Positions 1 through 9,202 of a stretch of DNA of 62,206 bases are shown piece by piece. Under the pieces are notes generated by a model that worked only from the letters and a program-made list of their open reading frames with translations, was not told where the DNA came from and did no database searches. Location: positions 1-62,206 of the forward strand of contig NZ_JAHBGE010000079.1 of assembly GCF_018390635.1 (NCBI RefSeq), in the 5' to 3' direction. A program made the position numbers and the translations under genes. The number at the start of each line of letters is the position of its first letter. Positions within the stretch are counted from its first letter, which is position 1. Source of the DNA: Ancylobacter lacus. Its GTDB lineage: Bacteria > Pseudomonadota > Alphaproteobacteria > Rhizobiales > Xanthobacteraceae.

Positions 1-53
1 AACGGTGGCCGGATAATGATTGGAATAGGTGGCCGGTTACGTCGGAATCCGCA
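1..53. mobile_element. IS21-family-like insertion sequence, right terminal fragment
   Basis: The first 53 bases contain two copies of a GGTGGCCGG unit separated by TGATTGGAATA-like sequence and end in GTCGGAATCCGCA. Repeated TGGCCGG...GGAAT blocks near a CA-3' end are typical of the terminal transposase-binding repeats of IS21-type (istA/istB) elements. The downstream sequence starts in mid-codon of an aldehyde dehydrogenase, which places the element end at about base 53. Only the end is present; no transposase is visible. Family assignment is from memory of such ends, not from a search. Confidence 0.5.
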
Positions 54-146
54 GGCTATGGCCGCGAGCTCGGCGACATGGGCATCCAGCAGTTCGTGAA
101 CAAGAAGCTGGTGCGCTACGTCCCGGCCATGAAGGCACCAGCTTAG
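54..146 (+). pseudogene. Aldehyde dehydrogenase (succinate-semialdehyde dehydrogenase type), C-terminal fragment
   Basis: An open frame runs from base 54 to a TAG at 144-146 and encodes 30 residues beginning GYGRELGDMGIQQFVNKK. The GYGRELG...G...FVN pattern is the conserved C-terminus of the ALDH superfamily, closest in feel to NAD-dependent succinate-semialdehyde or betaine-aldehyde dehydrogenases. The remaining roughly 450 residues are missing because the gene is interrupted on its 5' side by an insertion-sequence end at base 53. It is therefore a non-functional remnant, unless the other half lies beyond the element. Confidence 0.6.
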
Positions 147-161
147 GCCTGACGAACGTTC

Positions 162-185
162 CGCCAGCGGTGCCAGCCGCTGGCG
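162..185 (+). terminator. Possible hairpin after the ALDH fragment
   Basis: CGCCAGCGG (162-170) and CCGCTGGCG (177-185) form a 9-bp perfect stem with a 6-base loop, 15 bases after the ALDH stop codon. There is no T-run, so it may be a weak or Rho-assisted terminator or simply a GC-rich inverted repeat. Confidence 0.3.
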
Positions 186-218
186 CCCCCTCGCAAGGCG
201 AAGACCAAGGTCGTCATT

Positions 219-1376
219 ATGTATGTCAACATTGCCGTTCTCCGGGAAACCCGGCCGCATGAGCGCCGCGTCGCGCTGACGCCCTCGGTCGTGCCCAAGT
301 TGATCAGGCTGGGCGCGAAGCTTCATATGCAGGCCGGCGCCGGCACGGCCGTCCATCTCCCAGACGCCGCCTTCGACAACGTCGCGATCCTCGCCGACCG
401 GGCGGCGATGGTCGCTGATGCGGACGTGGTCCTGGCGGTTCAGCCACCGGCGCTGGGGGTCATCGACGCGATGAAGCCCGGTGCCGTGCTCGCCTGCTAC
501 ATCTATGCCGCGCATGAACCGGAGCTGGTGAGGCACCTGCTGGCGAAGAGGATCACCTGCTTCGCCATGGAACGCATCCCGCGCATTTCCCGAGCGCAGG
601 CCATGGATGCCCTGTCCAGCCAGTCGGCGCTGGCCGGCTATTATGCGGTGGCGCTCGGCATGACCCACATGACAAGCGTGCTGCCCAAGATCACCTCGGC
701 AGCCGGTGTCATCGGGCCGGCCAAGGTGCTGGTCATGGGGTTAGGTGTGGCGGGCCTGGAGGCAATGGCCACCGCTCACCGCCTCGGCGCGGTCGTCGAA
801 GGGTATGACGTGCGGCCAGAGACGCGCGAGCAGGCGCTCTCACTTGGCGGCACCTTCCTCGATACCGGCATCGATGCCACCGGCGCGGGCGGCTATGCCC
901 GTGCGCTCTCGGCGGCGGAAAAGAGCACGGTCGATGCCGCGCTCACCTGGCACATTCAATCCGCCGACCTGATCATCACCACCGCCGCCATTCCCGGCAA
1001 ACCTTCGCCCAAGCTCATCAGCAAGGCGCAGGTGGCGGGCATGAAGGCCGGCTCGGTCATTGTCGACCTTTCGGCCGAGGGCGGCGGAAACTGCGAGGAT
1101 ACCGAACCCGGCCAGACGAAGTTGGTCGGCGCCGTGACCATCGTGGCGCCCCTCAACGTGCCCTCGCTGCTCGGCCGCGACGCCAGCGAACTCTATGCCA
1201 GGAACCAGCATGCGCTGCTCGCGCTGATGATGAAGGACAACATTCTCGTCATCGACTGGACCGACGAGGTGCTGGCCAAGACCGCGCTGACCCACGCCGG
1301 CAAGCTCTGCGATGCCGCTCATGTCGGCGAGGCGCCGCCCCCCGCATCCGGCAAGAATTCCGCAACAGCCGCCTGA
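219..1376 (+). CDS. pntAA: NAD(P) transhydrogenase subunit alpha part 1 (NAD-binding domain I)
   Basis: This 385-residue protein is the soluble domain I of the proton-translocating nicotinamide nucleotide transhydrogenase. That enzyme transfers hydride between NADH and NADP+ while moving protons across the inner membrane. The N-terminus (VLRETRPHERRVALTP) and the Rossmann motif GLGVAGLEAMATAHRLGA at about residue 175 match the alanine dehydrogenase/PNT family. Further family signatures are a Q-rich RQD-loop-like segment and NVPSLLGRDASELYARN near the C-terminus. The split alpha subunit (pntAA separate from pntAB) is the alphaproteobacterial arrangement. pntAB follows after 20 bp and pntB after that, so the three genes form one operon. 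A weak AAGG lies 9 bases before the ATG. Confidence 0.93.
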   Translation: MYVNIAVLRETRPHERRVALTPSVVPKLIRLGAKLHMQAGAGTAVHLPDAAFDNVAILADRAAMVADADVVLAVQPPALGVIDAMKPGAVLACYIYAAHEPELVRHLLAKRITCFAMERIPRISRAQAMDALSSQSALAGYYAVALGMTHMTSVLPKITSAAGVIGPAKVLVMGLGVAGLEAMATAHRLGAVVEGYDVRPETREQALSLGGTFLDTGIDATGAGGYARALSAAEKSTVDAALTWHIQSADLIITTAAIPGKPSPKLISKAQVAGMKAGSVIVDLSAEGGGNCEDTEPGQTKLVGAVTIVAPLNVPSLLGRDASELYARNQHALLALMMKDNILVIDWTDEVLAKTALTHAGKLCDAAHVGEAPPPASGKNSATAA

Positions 1377-1396
1377 GCCAAGCCCCGGAGGGCATT

Positions 1397-1741
1397 ATGG
1401 ACTTCTCGATCACGATGACCGGCTTTGTCGCCCTCTACATCTTCATGCTCGCCGGCTTTGCTGGCTGGGTGATCATCGGCCACGTTCCGGCGATCTTGCA
1501 CACGCCTTTGATGTCCGGCTCCAATTTCGTCCACGGCATCGTGGTGGTCGGCGGCCTGTTCGCCCTCCTCAATGCCAGCACGGTGCAGGAACAGGCGATC
1601 AGCTTTGTCGCCGTTCTGCTCGGCGCCGGCAATGCCGCCGGTGGCTATGCCGTCACCACCCGCATGCTCGCCATGTTCAGGATCAGCGGCGCGCCAGCCA
1701 AACCCGCCCATGCGCGGGTTCATCATATCAAGAAAAGCTGA
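1397..1741 (+). CDS. pntAB: NAD(P) transhydrogenase subunit alpha part 2 (membrane domain)
   Basis: This 114-residue, very hydrophobic protein has about four transmembrane segments. The segment LYIFMLAGFAGWVIIGHVP opens the pattern, and NFVHGIVVVGGL and GAGNAAGGYAVTTRML are strongly conserved in PntAB. It supplies part of the proton channel (domain II) and pairs with PntB. The length is normal for the split form. It has a good GGAGG sequence about 7 bases before the ATG, lies 20 bp behind pntAA and is followed 7 bp later by pntB, so the three are almost certainly co-translated in fixed ratio. Confidence 0.92.
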   Translation: MDFSITMTGFVALYIFMLAGFAGWVIIGHVPAILHTPLMSGSNFVHGIVVVGGLFALLNASTVQEQAISFVAVLLGAGNAAGGYAVTTRMLAMFRISGAPAKPAHARVHHIKKS

Positions 1742-1748
1742 GGCGCCC

Positions 1749-3194
1749 ATGTTCACCCTGATCCCGCAGCTCGTCATAGGAAGTGCGGACCTCGCGGCGG
1801 CCTTCCTCTTCCTGTTCGGCCTGCAACGCATGTCGTCGCCGGCAACGGCGCTGTCGGGCATCTCCATGGCCGGCATCGGCATGGTGGCGGCGGTGCTGGC
1901 CAGCTTCCTGTACGTGTTCAGCGTCAGCGACGCCGCCCGGCCGCATCTGATGACGAATGTCGCGCTGGCACTGATCGCTCTGGCGCTCGGCGGTGGGCTC
2001 GCCTGGTGGAGCGGCCGGAAGGTCGCCATGACCGCCATGCCGGAGATGGTGGCGCTCTACAATGGCATGGGCGGCGGGGCGGCCGCCGCCGTCGCCGCCG
2101 TCGAACTGTTCGGCACGCGGACCAGTGGCACCACATTAGGCGTCGCCCTGCTCGGCGCACTGATCGGCGCGGTCTCCATGTCCGGCTCACTGATCGCCTG
2201 GGCGAAATTGAGCGGGATTCTCAGCAAACCGCTCCGGGTCAAGGGCCAGCAGATCGCGAATGCCGCGGTCATGCTGGTCACGCTGGCGGTGGGCGGGGCC
2301 ATCATCTTCGCAACGCTTTCGGGCGCGCCGCTGCTGCTTCCGACGTCGAGCTGGATCTATATCTTCTTCGGCTGTGCCCTGCTGTTCGGCGTGCTGATGA
2401 CATTGCCGATCGGTGGTGCCGACATGCCGGTTGTGATCTCGATCTACAATGCACTGACCGGGCTTGCGGTCGGACTTGGCGGGTTCGTTCTGCAGAATCC
2501 GGCCTTGATGATCGCCGGCATGGTGGTGGGCGCGGCCGGCCTGTTGCTGACGCTGCTGATGGCCAAGGCGATGAACCGCTCGGTGGCCAACGTGGTCTTC
2601 ACCAATTTCGGCGAGGGGGCAAAGCACGCGGCCAGGACGATCAAGGGCAGCCTGCGTCCCGTCGCAGCCTCCGATGCCGGCATTGCCATGCGCTATGCCG
2701 CCAAGGTCATCATCGTGCCGGGCTATGGGCTGGCGGCCGCGCAGGGGCAGCAGAAGCTCTATGAATTCGTCAAGCTGCTACAGGCGGCCGGCGTCAGCGT
2801 CCGGTTCGCGATCCACCCGGTCGCCGGCCGCATGCCCGGCCAGATGGACGTACTGCTGGCGGAAGCCGGCGTACCCTATGACATGATTTTCCAGTTGGAA
2901 GACATCAATGACGACTTCGCCACTGCCGACGCCGCGCTGGTGATCGGTGCCAACGACGTGGTGAATCCGGCGGCCCGGACTGACAAGTCGTCGCCGATCT
3001 TCGGCATGCCGATCCTCAATGTCGACAAAGCGAATCAGGTCTTCGTGGTCAAGCGCGGCGAAGGCAAGGGCTATGCCGGTATCCAGAACGCGCTGTTCTA
3101 CGGCGACAACTGCAACATGGTCTACGGCGATGCACAGGCCGTGCTGGTGCAGATGATCGAGGCCGTCCGGGGGCTCGGCGCCGCAGCCGCCTGA
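1749..3194 (+). CDS. pntB: NAD(P) transhydrogenase subunit beta
   Basis: This 481-residue subunit has an N-terminal membrane part of about eight or nine helices (residues 1-275). The segment GADMPVVISIYNALTG near residue 222 is a family signature. The C-terminal part is the NADP(H)-binding domain III, with VIIVPGYGLAAAQGQ, HPVAGRMPGQMDVLLAE, GANDVVNPAA and VVKRGEGKGYAG. The frame is open further upstream into pntAB, but the ATG at 1749 gives the canonical N-terminus and sits 7 bp after the pntAB stop. It completes the three-gene transhydrogenase operon. The alcohol dehydrogenase gene 49 bp downstream may be co-transcribed, since no terminator is seen between them. Confidence 0.93.
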   Translation: MFTLIPQLVIGSADLAAAFLFLFGLQRMSSPATALSGISMAGIGMVAAVLASFLYVFSVSDAARPHLMTNVALALIALALGGGLAWWSGRKVAMTAMPEMVALYNGMGGGAAAAVAAVELFGTRTSGTTLGVALLGALIGAVSMSGSLIAWAKLSGILSKPLRVKGQQIANAAVMLVTLAVGGAIIFATLSGAPLLLPTSSWIYIFFGCALLFGVLMTLPIGGADMPVVISIYNALTGLAVGLGGFVLQNPALMIAGMVVGAAGLLLTLLMAKAMNRSVANVVFTNFGEGAKHAARTIKGSLRPVAASDAGIAMRYAAKVIIVPGYGLAAAQGQQKLYEFVKLLQAAGVSVRFAIHPVAGRMPGQMDVLLAEAGVPYDMIFQLEDINDDFATADAALVIGANDVVNPAARTDKSSPIFGMPILNVDKANQVFVVKRGEGKGYAGIQNALFYGDNCNMVYGDAQAVLVQMIEAVRGLGAAAA

Positions 3195-3243
3195 TCCACG
3201 CGCAACTTCCCACTGACATCGTTTCTCCCGAAAGGAGCCCATC

Positions 3244-4323
3244 ATGTCTCGCCAGAAGATGCAGGCCGCCGTCGTCACGGCTTTCGGCAAGCCGCTCGAA
3301 CTTCAGGAATGGGACGTGCCGACGGTCGGTCCTGGCCAGATCCTGGTCAAGACCGAAGCCTGCGGCGTGTGCCACACTGACCTGCACGCCCGCAACGGCG
3401 ACTGGCCGCTGAAGCCCAGCCTGCCGTTCATTCCCGGCCACGAAGCGATCGGACGCGTGGTGGCGGTCGGTGCCGGCGTGAAGATCGTGCGGGAAGGCGA
3501 CCGGGTTGGCGTGCCGTGGCTCTATTCGGCCTGCGGCCATTGCGAGCATTGCCTCGCGGCCTGGGAGACGGTGTGCGGCGAAGCTGAGTTCGGCGGCTAT
3601 ACGAAGAACGGCGGCTTTGCCGAATATGTCCTCGCCGATCCGAACTACGTGGCGCACATTCCCGCCGGGCTCGGCCCGCGCGAAGCCGCCCCGATCATCT
3701 GCGCCGGCATCACCACCTACAAGGGGATCAAGGAAACCCGTGCCAGGCCGGGCGAGTGGATCGTGGTCTCCGGCGCGGGCGGCCTCGGCCATCTGGCGGT
3801 GCAGTATGCCAAGGCCATGGGTCTGCACGTCTGCGCGGTCGATATCGATGACGGCAAGCTTGCCCACGCCACGCGGCTCGGCGCCGATCTCGTCGTCAAT
3901 GCACGGCACGGCGATCCGGTGGCCGCGGCGAAGCAGGGGACCAATGGCGGCGCCCATGGCGTGCTGATTACCGCTCCCTCGCTGAGCGCCTTCAACCAGG
4001 GCGTCGGGATGACCCGCAAACGGGGCACCTGCGTTCTCGTCGGCCTCCCGCCGGGCGATTTTCCGTTCCCGCTCTTCGATGTGGTGGCCAATTGCATCAC
4101 CGTGCGTGGCTCTTTCGTGGGCACGCGCGAGGACATGGCCGAATGCCTTTCCTTTGCCGCTGAGGGCAAGGTGAAGGCCGATATCGAGCTTCAGCCGCTC
4201 GCCTCGATCAACGACGTGTTCGAGCGGCTGGAACATGGAGATGTTCCCTCCCGCGTGGTTCTCGACTTCCTGCCGAACGTCGCGCAGGCCTCCATCGCTG
4301 CACGGCCGCTTGAGGCCGTCTGA
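3244..4323 (+). CDS. adhP: Zinc-dependent alcohol dehydrogenase (AdhP type)
   Basis: This 359-residue medium-chain dehydrogenase interconverts primary alcohols and aldehydes with NAD(H). Catalytic zinc ligands are in CGVCHTD and the GHE motif. The structural zinc lobe is CGHCEHCLAAWETVC, with all four cysteines. The Rossmann motif is GAGGLGHLAVQYAK, and a following acidic residue (VDIDD) fits NAD preference. An AAAGGAG ribosome site precedes the ATG. Its position just after pntB suggests that the cell couples NADH from alcohol or fermentative metabolism to the transhydrogenase pool; this is inference. The exact alcohol substrate is not readable from sequence. The tail runs about 15 residues past the usual AdhP end. 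Confidence 0.88.
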   Translation: MSRQKMQAAVVTAFGKPLELQEWDVPTVGPGQILVKTEACGVCHTDLHARNGDWPLKPSLPFIPGHEAIGRVVAVGAGVKIVREGDRVGVPWLYSACGHCEHCLAAWETVCGEAEFGGYTKNGGFAEYVLADPNYVAHIPAGLGPREAAPIICAGITTYKGIKETRARPGEWIVVSGAGGLGHLAVQYAKAMGLHVCAVDIDDGKLAHATRLGADLVVNARHGDPVAAAKQGTNGGAHGVLITAPSLSAFNQGVGMTRKRGTCVLVGLPPGDFPFPLFDVVANCITVRGSFVGTREDMAECLSFAAEGKVKADIELQPLASINDVFERLEHGDVPSRVVLDFLPNVAQASIAARPLEAV

Positions 4324-4369
4324 ACCAAAGGGCAGTCGACAGACACGCCAAACGTGAACACCTCACCTG

Positions 4370-4404
4370 AACGCCCCGGCTGCATTGCCGGGCGGTCGGG
4401 CGTT
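4370..4404 (+). terminator. Imperfect hairpin upstream of the small gene at 4421
   Basis: AACGCCC (4370-4376) pairs with GGGCGTT (4398-4404), and an inner CGGC/GCCG stem (4377-4380 and 4387-4390) closes a TGCATT loop. The structure ends in TTTC and lies 46 bp after the adhP stop and 16 bp before the next start. It could be a weak terminator or a leader hairpin. Confidence 0.3.
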
Positions 4405-4420
4405 TCAGTGGGAGAAGGAC

Positions 4421-4702
4421 ATGGAAAAGATCATTGCGATGTCGTCGGCGGAAACGCCGGGCGGCGACATCGTCACCCTCTACGAGGTGGAAGACGAGAT
4501 GGACGCCGGAACCGAAGCGGAACCGAACAAGCGGAAGGCCGGCATCCGGCGGATGCAGCTCGCAGACGGGCGCGTGCTGACCAGGGTCGGGGACGGTGAA
4601 TACAGGCTTGTAGGGACCGATGAGGTGTTTCTGGTCCGGACGAGGGACCAGGGACAGCGCTATGACGGCGCCGTCCTCACGCCGCCCGATCACAGCAAAT
4701 GA
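4421..4702 (+). CDS. Small hypothetical protein (93 aa)
   Basis: The gene has a strong GGGAGAAGG site directly before the ATG at 4421 and good coding character. The 93-residue product has no signal peptide, membrane helix or cysteine pair. An acidic stretch (YEVEDEMDAGTEAEPNK) is followed by a small beta-rich part (RRMQLADGRVLTRVGDGEYRLVG). I do not recognise a family and assign no function. It sits in a run of small genes between the alcohol dehydrogenase and the DUF3775 gene and reads in the same direction, so it may belong to the same stress-related operon. Confidence 0.6.
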   Translation: MEKIIAMSSAETPGGDIVTLYEVEDEMDAGTEAEPNKRKAGIRRMQLADGRVLTRVGDGEYRLVGTDEVFLVRTRDQGQRYDGAVLTPPDHSK

Positions 4703-4898
4703 TGAGAGGGGCATGCGAGGCGCCGCCCGTTGCGGAACCAGCGCATTTGCGTCTCTCTGGATCCTGTAACCCGCCAGTATTTCCGCGATGCAGGCCGCAG
4801 ACGGCGCACCGTACTGAGTGTTTTCCGAACCTTCCATCTACAGATCGTCGAAGCCTATCCTTTCGATGCCGGATCGTGCTGGCGCGAAGGATTTTCAC

Positions 4899-5087
4899 AT
4901 GAGCTCCAAACCCAACGGAACGATCAAAAAGGCTCCGGCCGATGTCGCCCATCCCGGCATGATGGGGGATGGCACTGAAGAGCAGAGCCTGAATGAACGC
5001 GGTGATCCGGCCGCACGGATCACCAAGGCAGATCTCGACGCCGCATTCGCCGTCAAGATCAAACCGAAGACCGACGCCAAGCGGTGA
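4899..5087 (+). CDS. Small hypothetical protein (62 aa)
   Basis: A GAAGGA site 7 bases upstream supports the ATG at 4899; the frame is open further upstream, but without a comparable site. The 62-residue product is hydrophilic, begins MSSKPNGTIKKAPADVAHPG and ends with a lysine-rich segment. It contains no membrane helix. A pattern of the form GDPAARITKADLDAAF is seen in short uncharacterised alphaproteobacterial proteins, but I cannot name a family. The 196 bp upstream hold no convincing gene. Confidence 0.45.
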   Translation: MSSKPNGTIKKAPADVAHPGMMGDGTEEQSLNERGDPAARITKADLDAAFAVKIKPKTDAKR

Positions 5088-5162
5088 TGCAGGCGAAAGC
5101 ACCGCCGGCGTCGCCCCGGTCGTACGTCCTGTTCCGCGAACTGCCGCGATGTGGAGAGAGCA

Positions 5163-5576
5163 ATGCCCGACATCCCCGATCTGGCCATCGCCACCCGCAA
5201 GGTCTGCTACATTCTGTCCAAGGCGCGGCAGTTTGACGGTAAGGAAGGCATGACGGATCCGGATTCCGGCTCCAACGCCAGCGACGACGGCATGATTGAT
5301 GTGCTTGAAGATGACGGAAACGACCCGGTTCAGCATGAGCTGCGCAGTTTCATCCACGACCTGGACGTGGATGAGCAGATTGAGCTCGTCGCGCTGGCTT
5401 GGCTCGGGCGAGGTGATGGCACCATCGCCGATTGGAGCCAGCTTCAGGCGGACGCCAGATACGCCCATAACGTCCGCACGGCCGGCTATCTGCTGGGCCT
5501 GCCGCTTGTGTCCGACTACCTGGAGGAGGGGCTCTCTTTGTTTGGCGAGACCTGTGAGGGTGTCGACGCGGAGTGA
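5163..5576 (+). CDS. DUF3775 domain protein
   Basis: The 137-residue product starts at the ATG at 5163, which has GGAGAGAG just upstream; an in-frame ATG lies 12 bases earlier without a site. Residues such as KVCYILSKARQFDGKE, DPDSGSNASDDGM, DEQIELVALAWLGRGD and HNVRTAGYLLGLPLVSDYLEEGL match my memory of DUF3775, a soluble family of unknown function common in Alphaproteobacteria. No catalytic motif is evident. It is the last gene of the rightward run that begins with pntAA. The next genes are on the opposite strand. Confidence 0.7.
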   Translation: MPDIPDLAIATRKVCYILSKARQFDGKEGMTDPDSGSNASDDGMIDVLEDDGNDPVQHELRSFIHDLDVDEQIELVALAWLGRGDGTIADWSQLQADARYAHNVRTAGYLLGLPLVSDYLEEGLSLFGETCEGVDAE

Positions 5577-5613
5577 CCGCTGAGGCGCGCCGCACGGCGC
5601 GATCCGACTGCCA

Positions 5614-6316
<703 letters not shown>

Positions 6317-6324
<8 letters not shown>

Positions 6325-7543
6325 GGATCGCCTCCACCGGATCGAGACGCGCGGCTCTCAGCGCCGGCGCCATGCCCGCAGCCACGCCGGTCAGTGTTGC
6401 GACAGCGGCGGCAATGACGAACAGGCTCGGCTCCAGGATCAGCGGGAAGAGTTCCGTGCCGTCGGCCTGCCGTGCAGTCCCGTGCCACAGGCCAAGGGCA
6501 CCGGCCCCAAGGCTCGAACCGATCAGGGAGCCGATGAGGCCGAGCACGCCACCCTGGATCAGAAACACGCCCAGCACCTGGCCACGCCGCGCGCCCATCG
6601 CCCGGAGGATGCCGATGTCCTTCGAACGCTGGATCACCGAGACGACCAGCACGGCCGCGATACCGAAGGCAACCGAGAGCCCCACGAAGGAACGGATCAG
6701 CGTGTTGGACGATTGCTGTGCACTGACCGCCGTGAAGAACTGGGCGTTGGTCTTGATCCAGCTGTCGGCCTGGATGGGAAGCGCGGCCGAGATGTCCTGC
6801 GCGATCGACTCGGCAGCGTAGATGTCGGTGACCGTGACATCGAGGGTCGTCACGCCACCGATCAGGTCTAGCAGGCTTTGCGCCGTCCGCAGCGCGACGA
6901 AGGTATTGCGCTCATTGGCGCTCTTGTTGCCGAGGTCGAAAATGCCGGTGATGGTGAGGACACGTGTGGCGCCCGACGAGACGCTCAGATTGAGCTTGTC
7001 GCCAATGGTGGCGCCGAGATCCTTGGCAAGCTCGGTGCCGATCAATATGTCGTCGCTTTCCAGCTTCGATGTTCCCACGACGATGTAGTCAGGCACCCTA
7101 ACGATCTGGAAATAGAGCTCCGGCTCCATGCCGGTTAAGGTAATGCTGCGAGAAGCGTCGCCGCGAATGGCGAGCGCCGAGCCCGTCGCCGTCGGCGATA
7201 CCGTGACGACGTCGGGCCGCGCCTTCATGGCGGTTCTGATGGTCTGCCACTGATCGATCGACAGGATTCGCTGGGAAGGCCTCTGCACGATGGCGCCCTC
7301 CACGATGTCGGTCCCCGACCGCAACGGCCGCGCGATCTCATCGGGTGGAATAATCTGGATATGGGCCTGGGAGGTCAGCACCCGCTTGATGAAGTTGGCC
7401 TGCAATCCCGCAAGCATCGCCGACATGAAGACGATGACGCCGACGCCCATCGCAATTCCCGTGAGGATGAAGACGGTCTGCATGATTCCCTCGGTGAGGA
7501 AGCGCAGCGCGATCGTCCATTCGATCGGCGCCCAGTTCCTCAT
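6317..7543 (-). CDS. ABC exporter permease, FtsX/MacB family
   Basis: The 408-residue protein has one N-terminal membrane helix (about residues 20-42), a periplasmic domain of roughly 220 residues, and three C-terminal helices. This is the MacB/FtsX topology. The conserved stretch [30 protein letters not shown] precedes the last helices, and the C-terminal [13 protein letters not shown] is a hallmark of the family. MacB itself carries its ATPase fused; here the ATPase is a separate downstream gene. It overlaps the adaptor gene by 4 bp, so the trio is translationally coupled. Confidence 0.87.
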
Positions 7544-8838
7544 GAGGCCACCGGCCGCAGGCGCTGCCCGGCACGAATACCCGCTGCGATAGGCACCAGC
7601 CGTTCACCAGGCGCGACGCCACTGAGTATCTCAATTGAGTCCGCGGCGCGCAGGCCGATATGGACGGTCTGCGCCTGCGCGCGTCCATTCCGGACGACGA
7701 GAACCCAGGGCGCGGCCGTGAGGGAATCGTGAACGGTGCGCGCGGGCACGACCATCACGCCGTCGCGGCGTGCGACTTCGATATCGACCGAAACCGTCAT
7801 GTCCTGGCGCAGATAGGCCGGAGGCTTGGTCGTCGTCAGCTTGACCTCGATTGAGGCGCGGCTGATGTCGACCGAGGGATTGATGTAGGACAGGATCGCC
7901 GGAAAACGCTGGTCGGCATAGGCGTCGGCCGATGCGAGAGCTGCCTGCCCGAGGCTGAGCAGACCGATGTTCTTCTCGTCGATTGCCAGCACGAGCTGGA
8001 CCGCGCCGGTCGGTGCGAGGACGAGAAGGGCCTGACCGGGCGCGACGACCGTGCCGCGCTCGACGCTGCGCGTGATCAGAACGCCGTCTCGCGGCGAGGT
8101 GATGGTGGCATATCCCCGCCGGGCTTTGGCCTCATTGAGGCTGGCCTGCGCCTGTTCGAGCTGGGTTTCGGCCATGACGAAATCCGCGCCGCCGGCCGTT
8201 GAGGTGAAAACCTGCAATTCGGCCGTCCGAACCTGCGTCTTGGCGATGTCGATATCCTTGGTCGCGGCATCGAGAACGGCGCGCGTGCCATAGCCGGAGG
8301 TCGCGAGTTCCTGGGCACGCTGAAAGGCAGCCTCGGCATTCAGAAGTGTTGCCTTGGCCTGCTTGAGGCTCTCCTCGGCCGCGGGCAGTGTCAGTTCGCG
8401 CATCTGGCGGAGCCGGGCGTCGGCTTGTGCCGATGTCGCGAGCGCCTGCACGACGGCGGCCTGAAGTTCCCGCTGGTCCAAGGCGACAAGAGGCTGGCCG
8501 GCGGTGACCGACTGGCCCTCCTCGACGAGAACTTCGGCAACTGTCGCCGTAATCTGGCTGGCGATTTCGACGCGAAACGGCGTCTCCACGTGCCCGCTGG
8601 CAACGACGGTCTTGACCAGATCCGAGCGAAGCACCGGGTAGACCGCGACCTCAGGGCCGACAAGCCAGCGCAGCACGCCCAGGCCGGCCGCGATGCCGAG
8701 GACGAGAACACCGGCGATCACCCATTTGCGTGCCCAGAACCACCGACCGCCTTGCAGCAGCAGAGAAGTCGGGGGCATCGGGGCGTCGATTGCCGCAGTC
8801 TGACCCACTATGACCTCATCGTTGTGCTGAGCGGTCAA
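7540..8838 (-). CDS. HlyD/MacA-type periplasmic adaptor of the ABC exporter
   Basis: The 432-residue protein has a short cytosolic start, one membrane anchor (about residues 37-58) and the adaptor fold. Biotinyl-lipoyl half motifs (ASQITATVAEVLVEEGQSVTAGQPLVAL and RDGVLITRSVERGTVVAPGQALL) flank a long alpha-helical hairpin rich in alanine and glutamine (about residues 135-230). It would bridge the permease to an outer-membrane channel; no TolC homologue is in the window. It is the first gene of the leftward operon, so the promoter must lie in 8839-9202. Confidence 0.85.
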   Translation of the reverse strand: MTAQHNDEVIVGQTAAIDAPMPPTSLLLQGGRWFWARKWVIAGVLVLGIAAGLGVLRWLVGPEVAVYPVLRSDLVKTVVASGHVETPFRVEIASQITATVAEVLVEEGQSVTAGQPLVALDQRELQAAVVQALATSAQADARLRQMRELTLPAAEESLKQAKATLLNAEAAFQRAQELATSGYGTRAVLDAATKDIDIAKTQVRTAELQVFTSTAGGADFVMAETQLEQAQASLNEAKARRGYATITSPRDGVLITRSVERGTVVAPGQALLVLAPTGAVQLVLAIDEKNIGLLSLGQAALASADAYADQRFPAILSYINPSVDISRASIEVKLTTTKPPAYLRQDMTVSVDIEVARRDGVMVVPARTVHDSLTAAPWVLVVRNGRAQAQTVHIGLRAADSIEILSGVAPGERLVPIAAGIRAGQRLRPVAS

Positions 8839-9202
8839 ATAGAAGGCCTACCATACCGATGGGCTAGCATCGGAATCTACGCAGTCCTCGTGGGAGGGCA
8901 GACATTTTACCGATCAGATTGCGATGCTGGTTGTTCCGAAGGTGTTTTAGAGAGCGGTCGATGCGTCGCTTCATGGCTGCGAGAATGGGACCTGAGTAGT
9001 TTCCGGCCCTGCTGTTCTTCTCAAGCTGGCGATAGGTTCCTTCCAGAAATGAGGGGCGTCGAGCGCCTGCCACGGGGCTGCTGAACGCAGCTCTTGAGCG
9101 ATGGTTCGCGCGGGCGGCTCGCCTCGGGAGCCTCCACACGTCGCGCCAGCATCAGGACGGCGCCCTTTTCGGGCGCAGGAGCCGGTCTTTGGGACACGCA
9201 CC
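8839..9202. other. Divergent intergenic region between the ABC exporter and the arc operon
   Basis: These 364 bp separate two divergent operons and must hold both promoters. I find no clear FNR-type box (TTGAT-N4-ATCAA) here. On the minus strand about 50 codons (roughly 8890-9040) read like real protein (YRQLEKNSRAGNYSGPILAAMKRR), possibly a decayed gene fragment. The arcD frame stays open upstream to 9101, but without family similarity. Confidence 0.4.
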
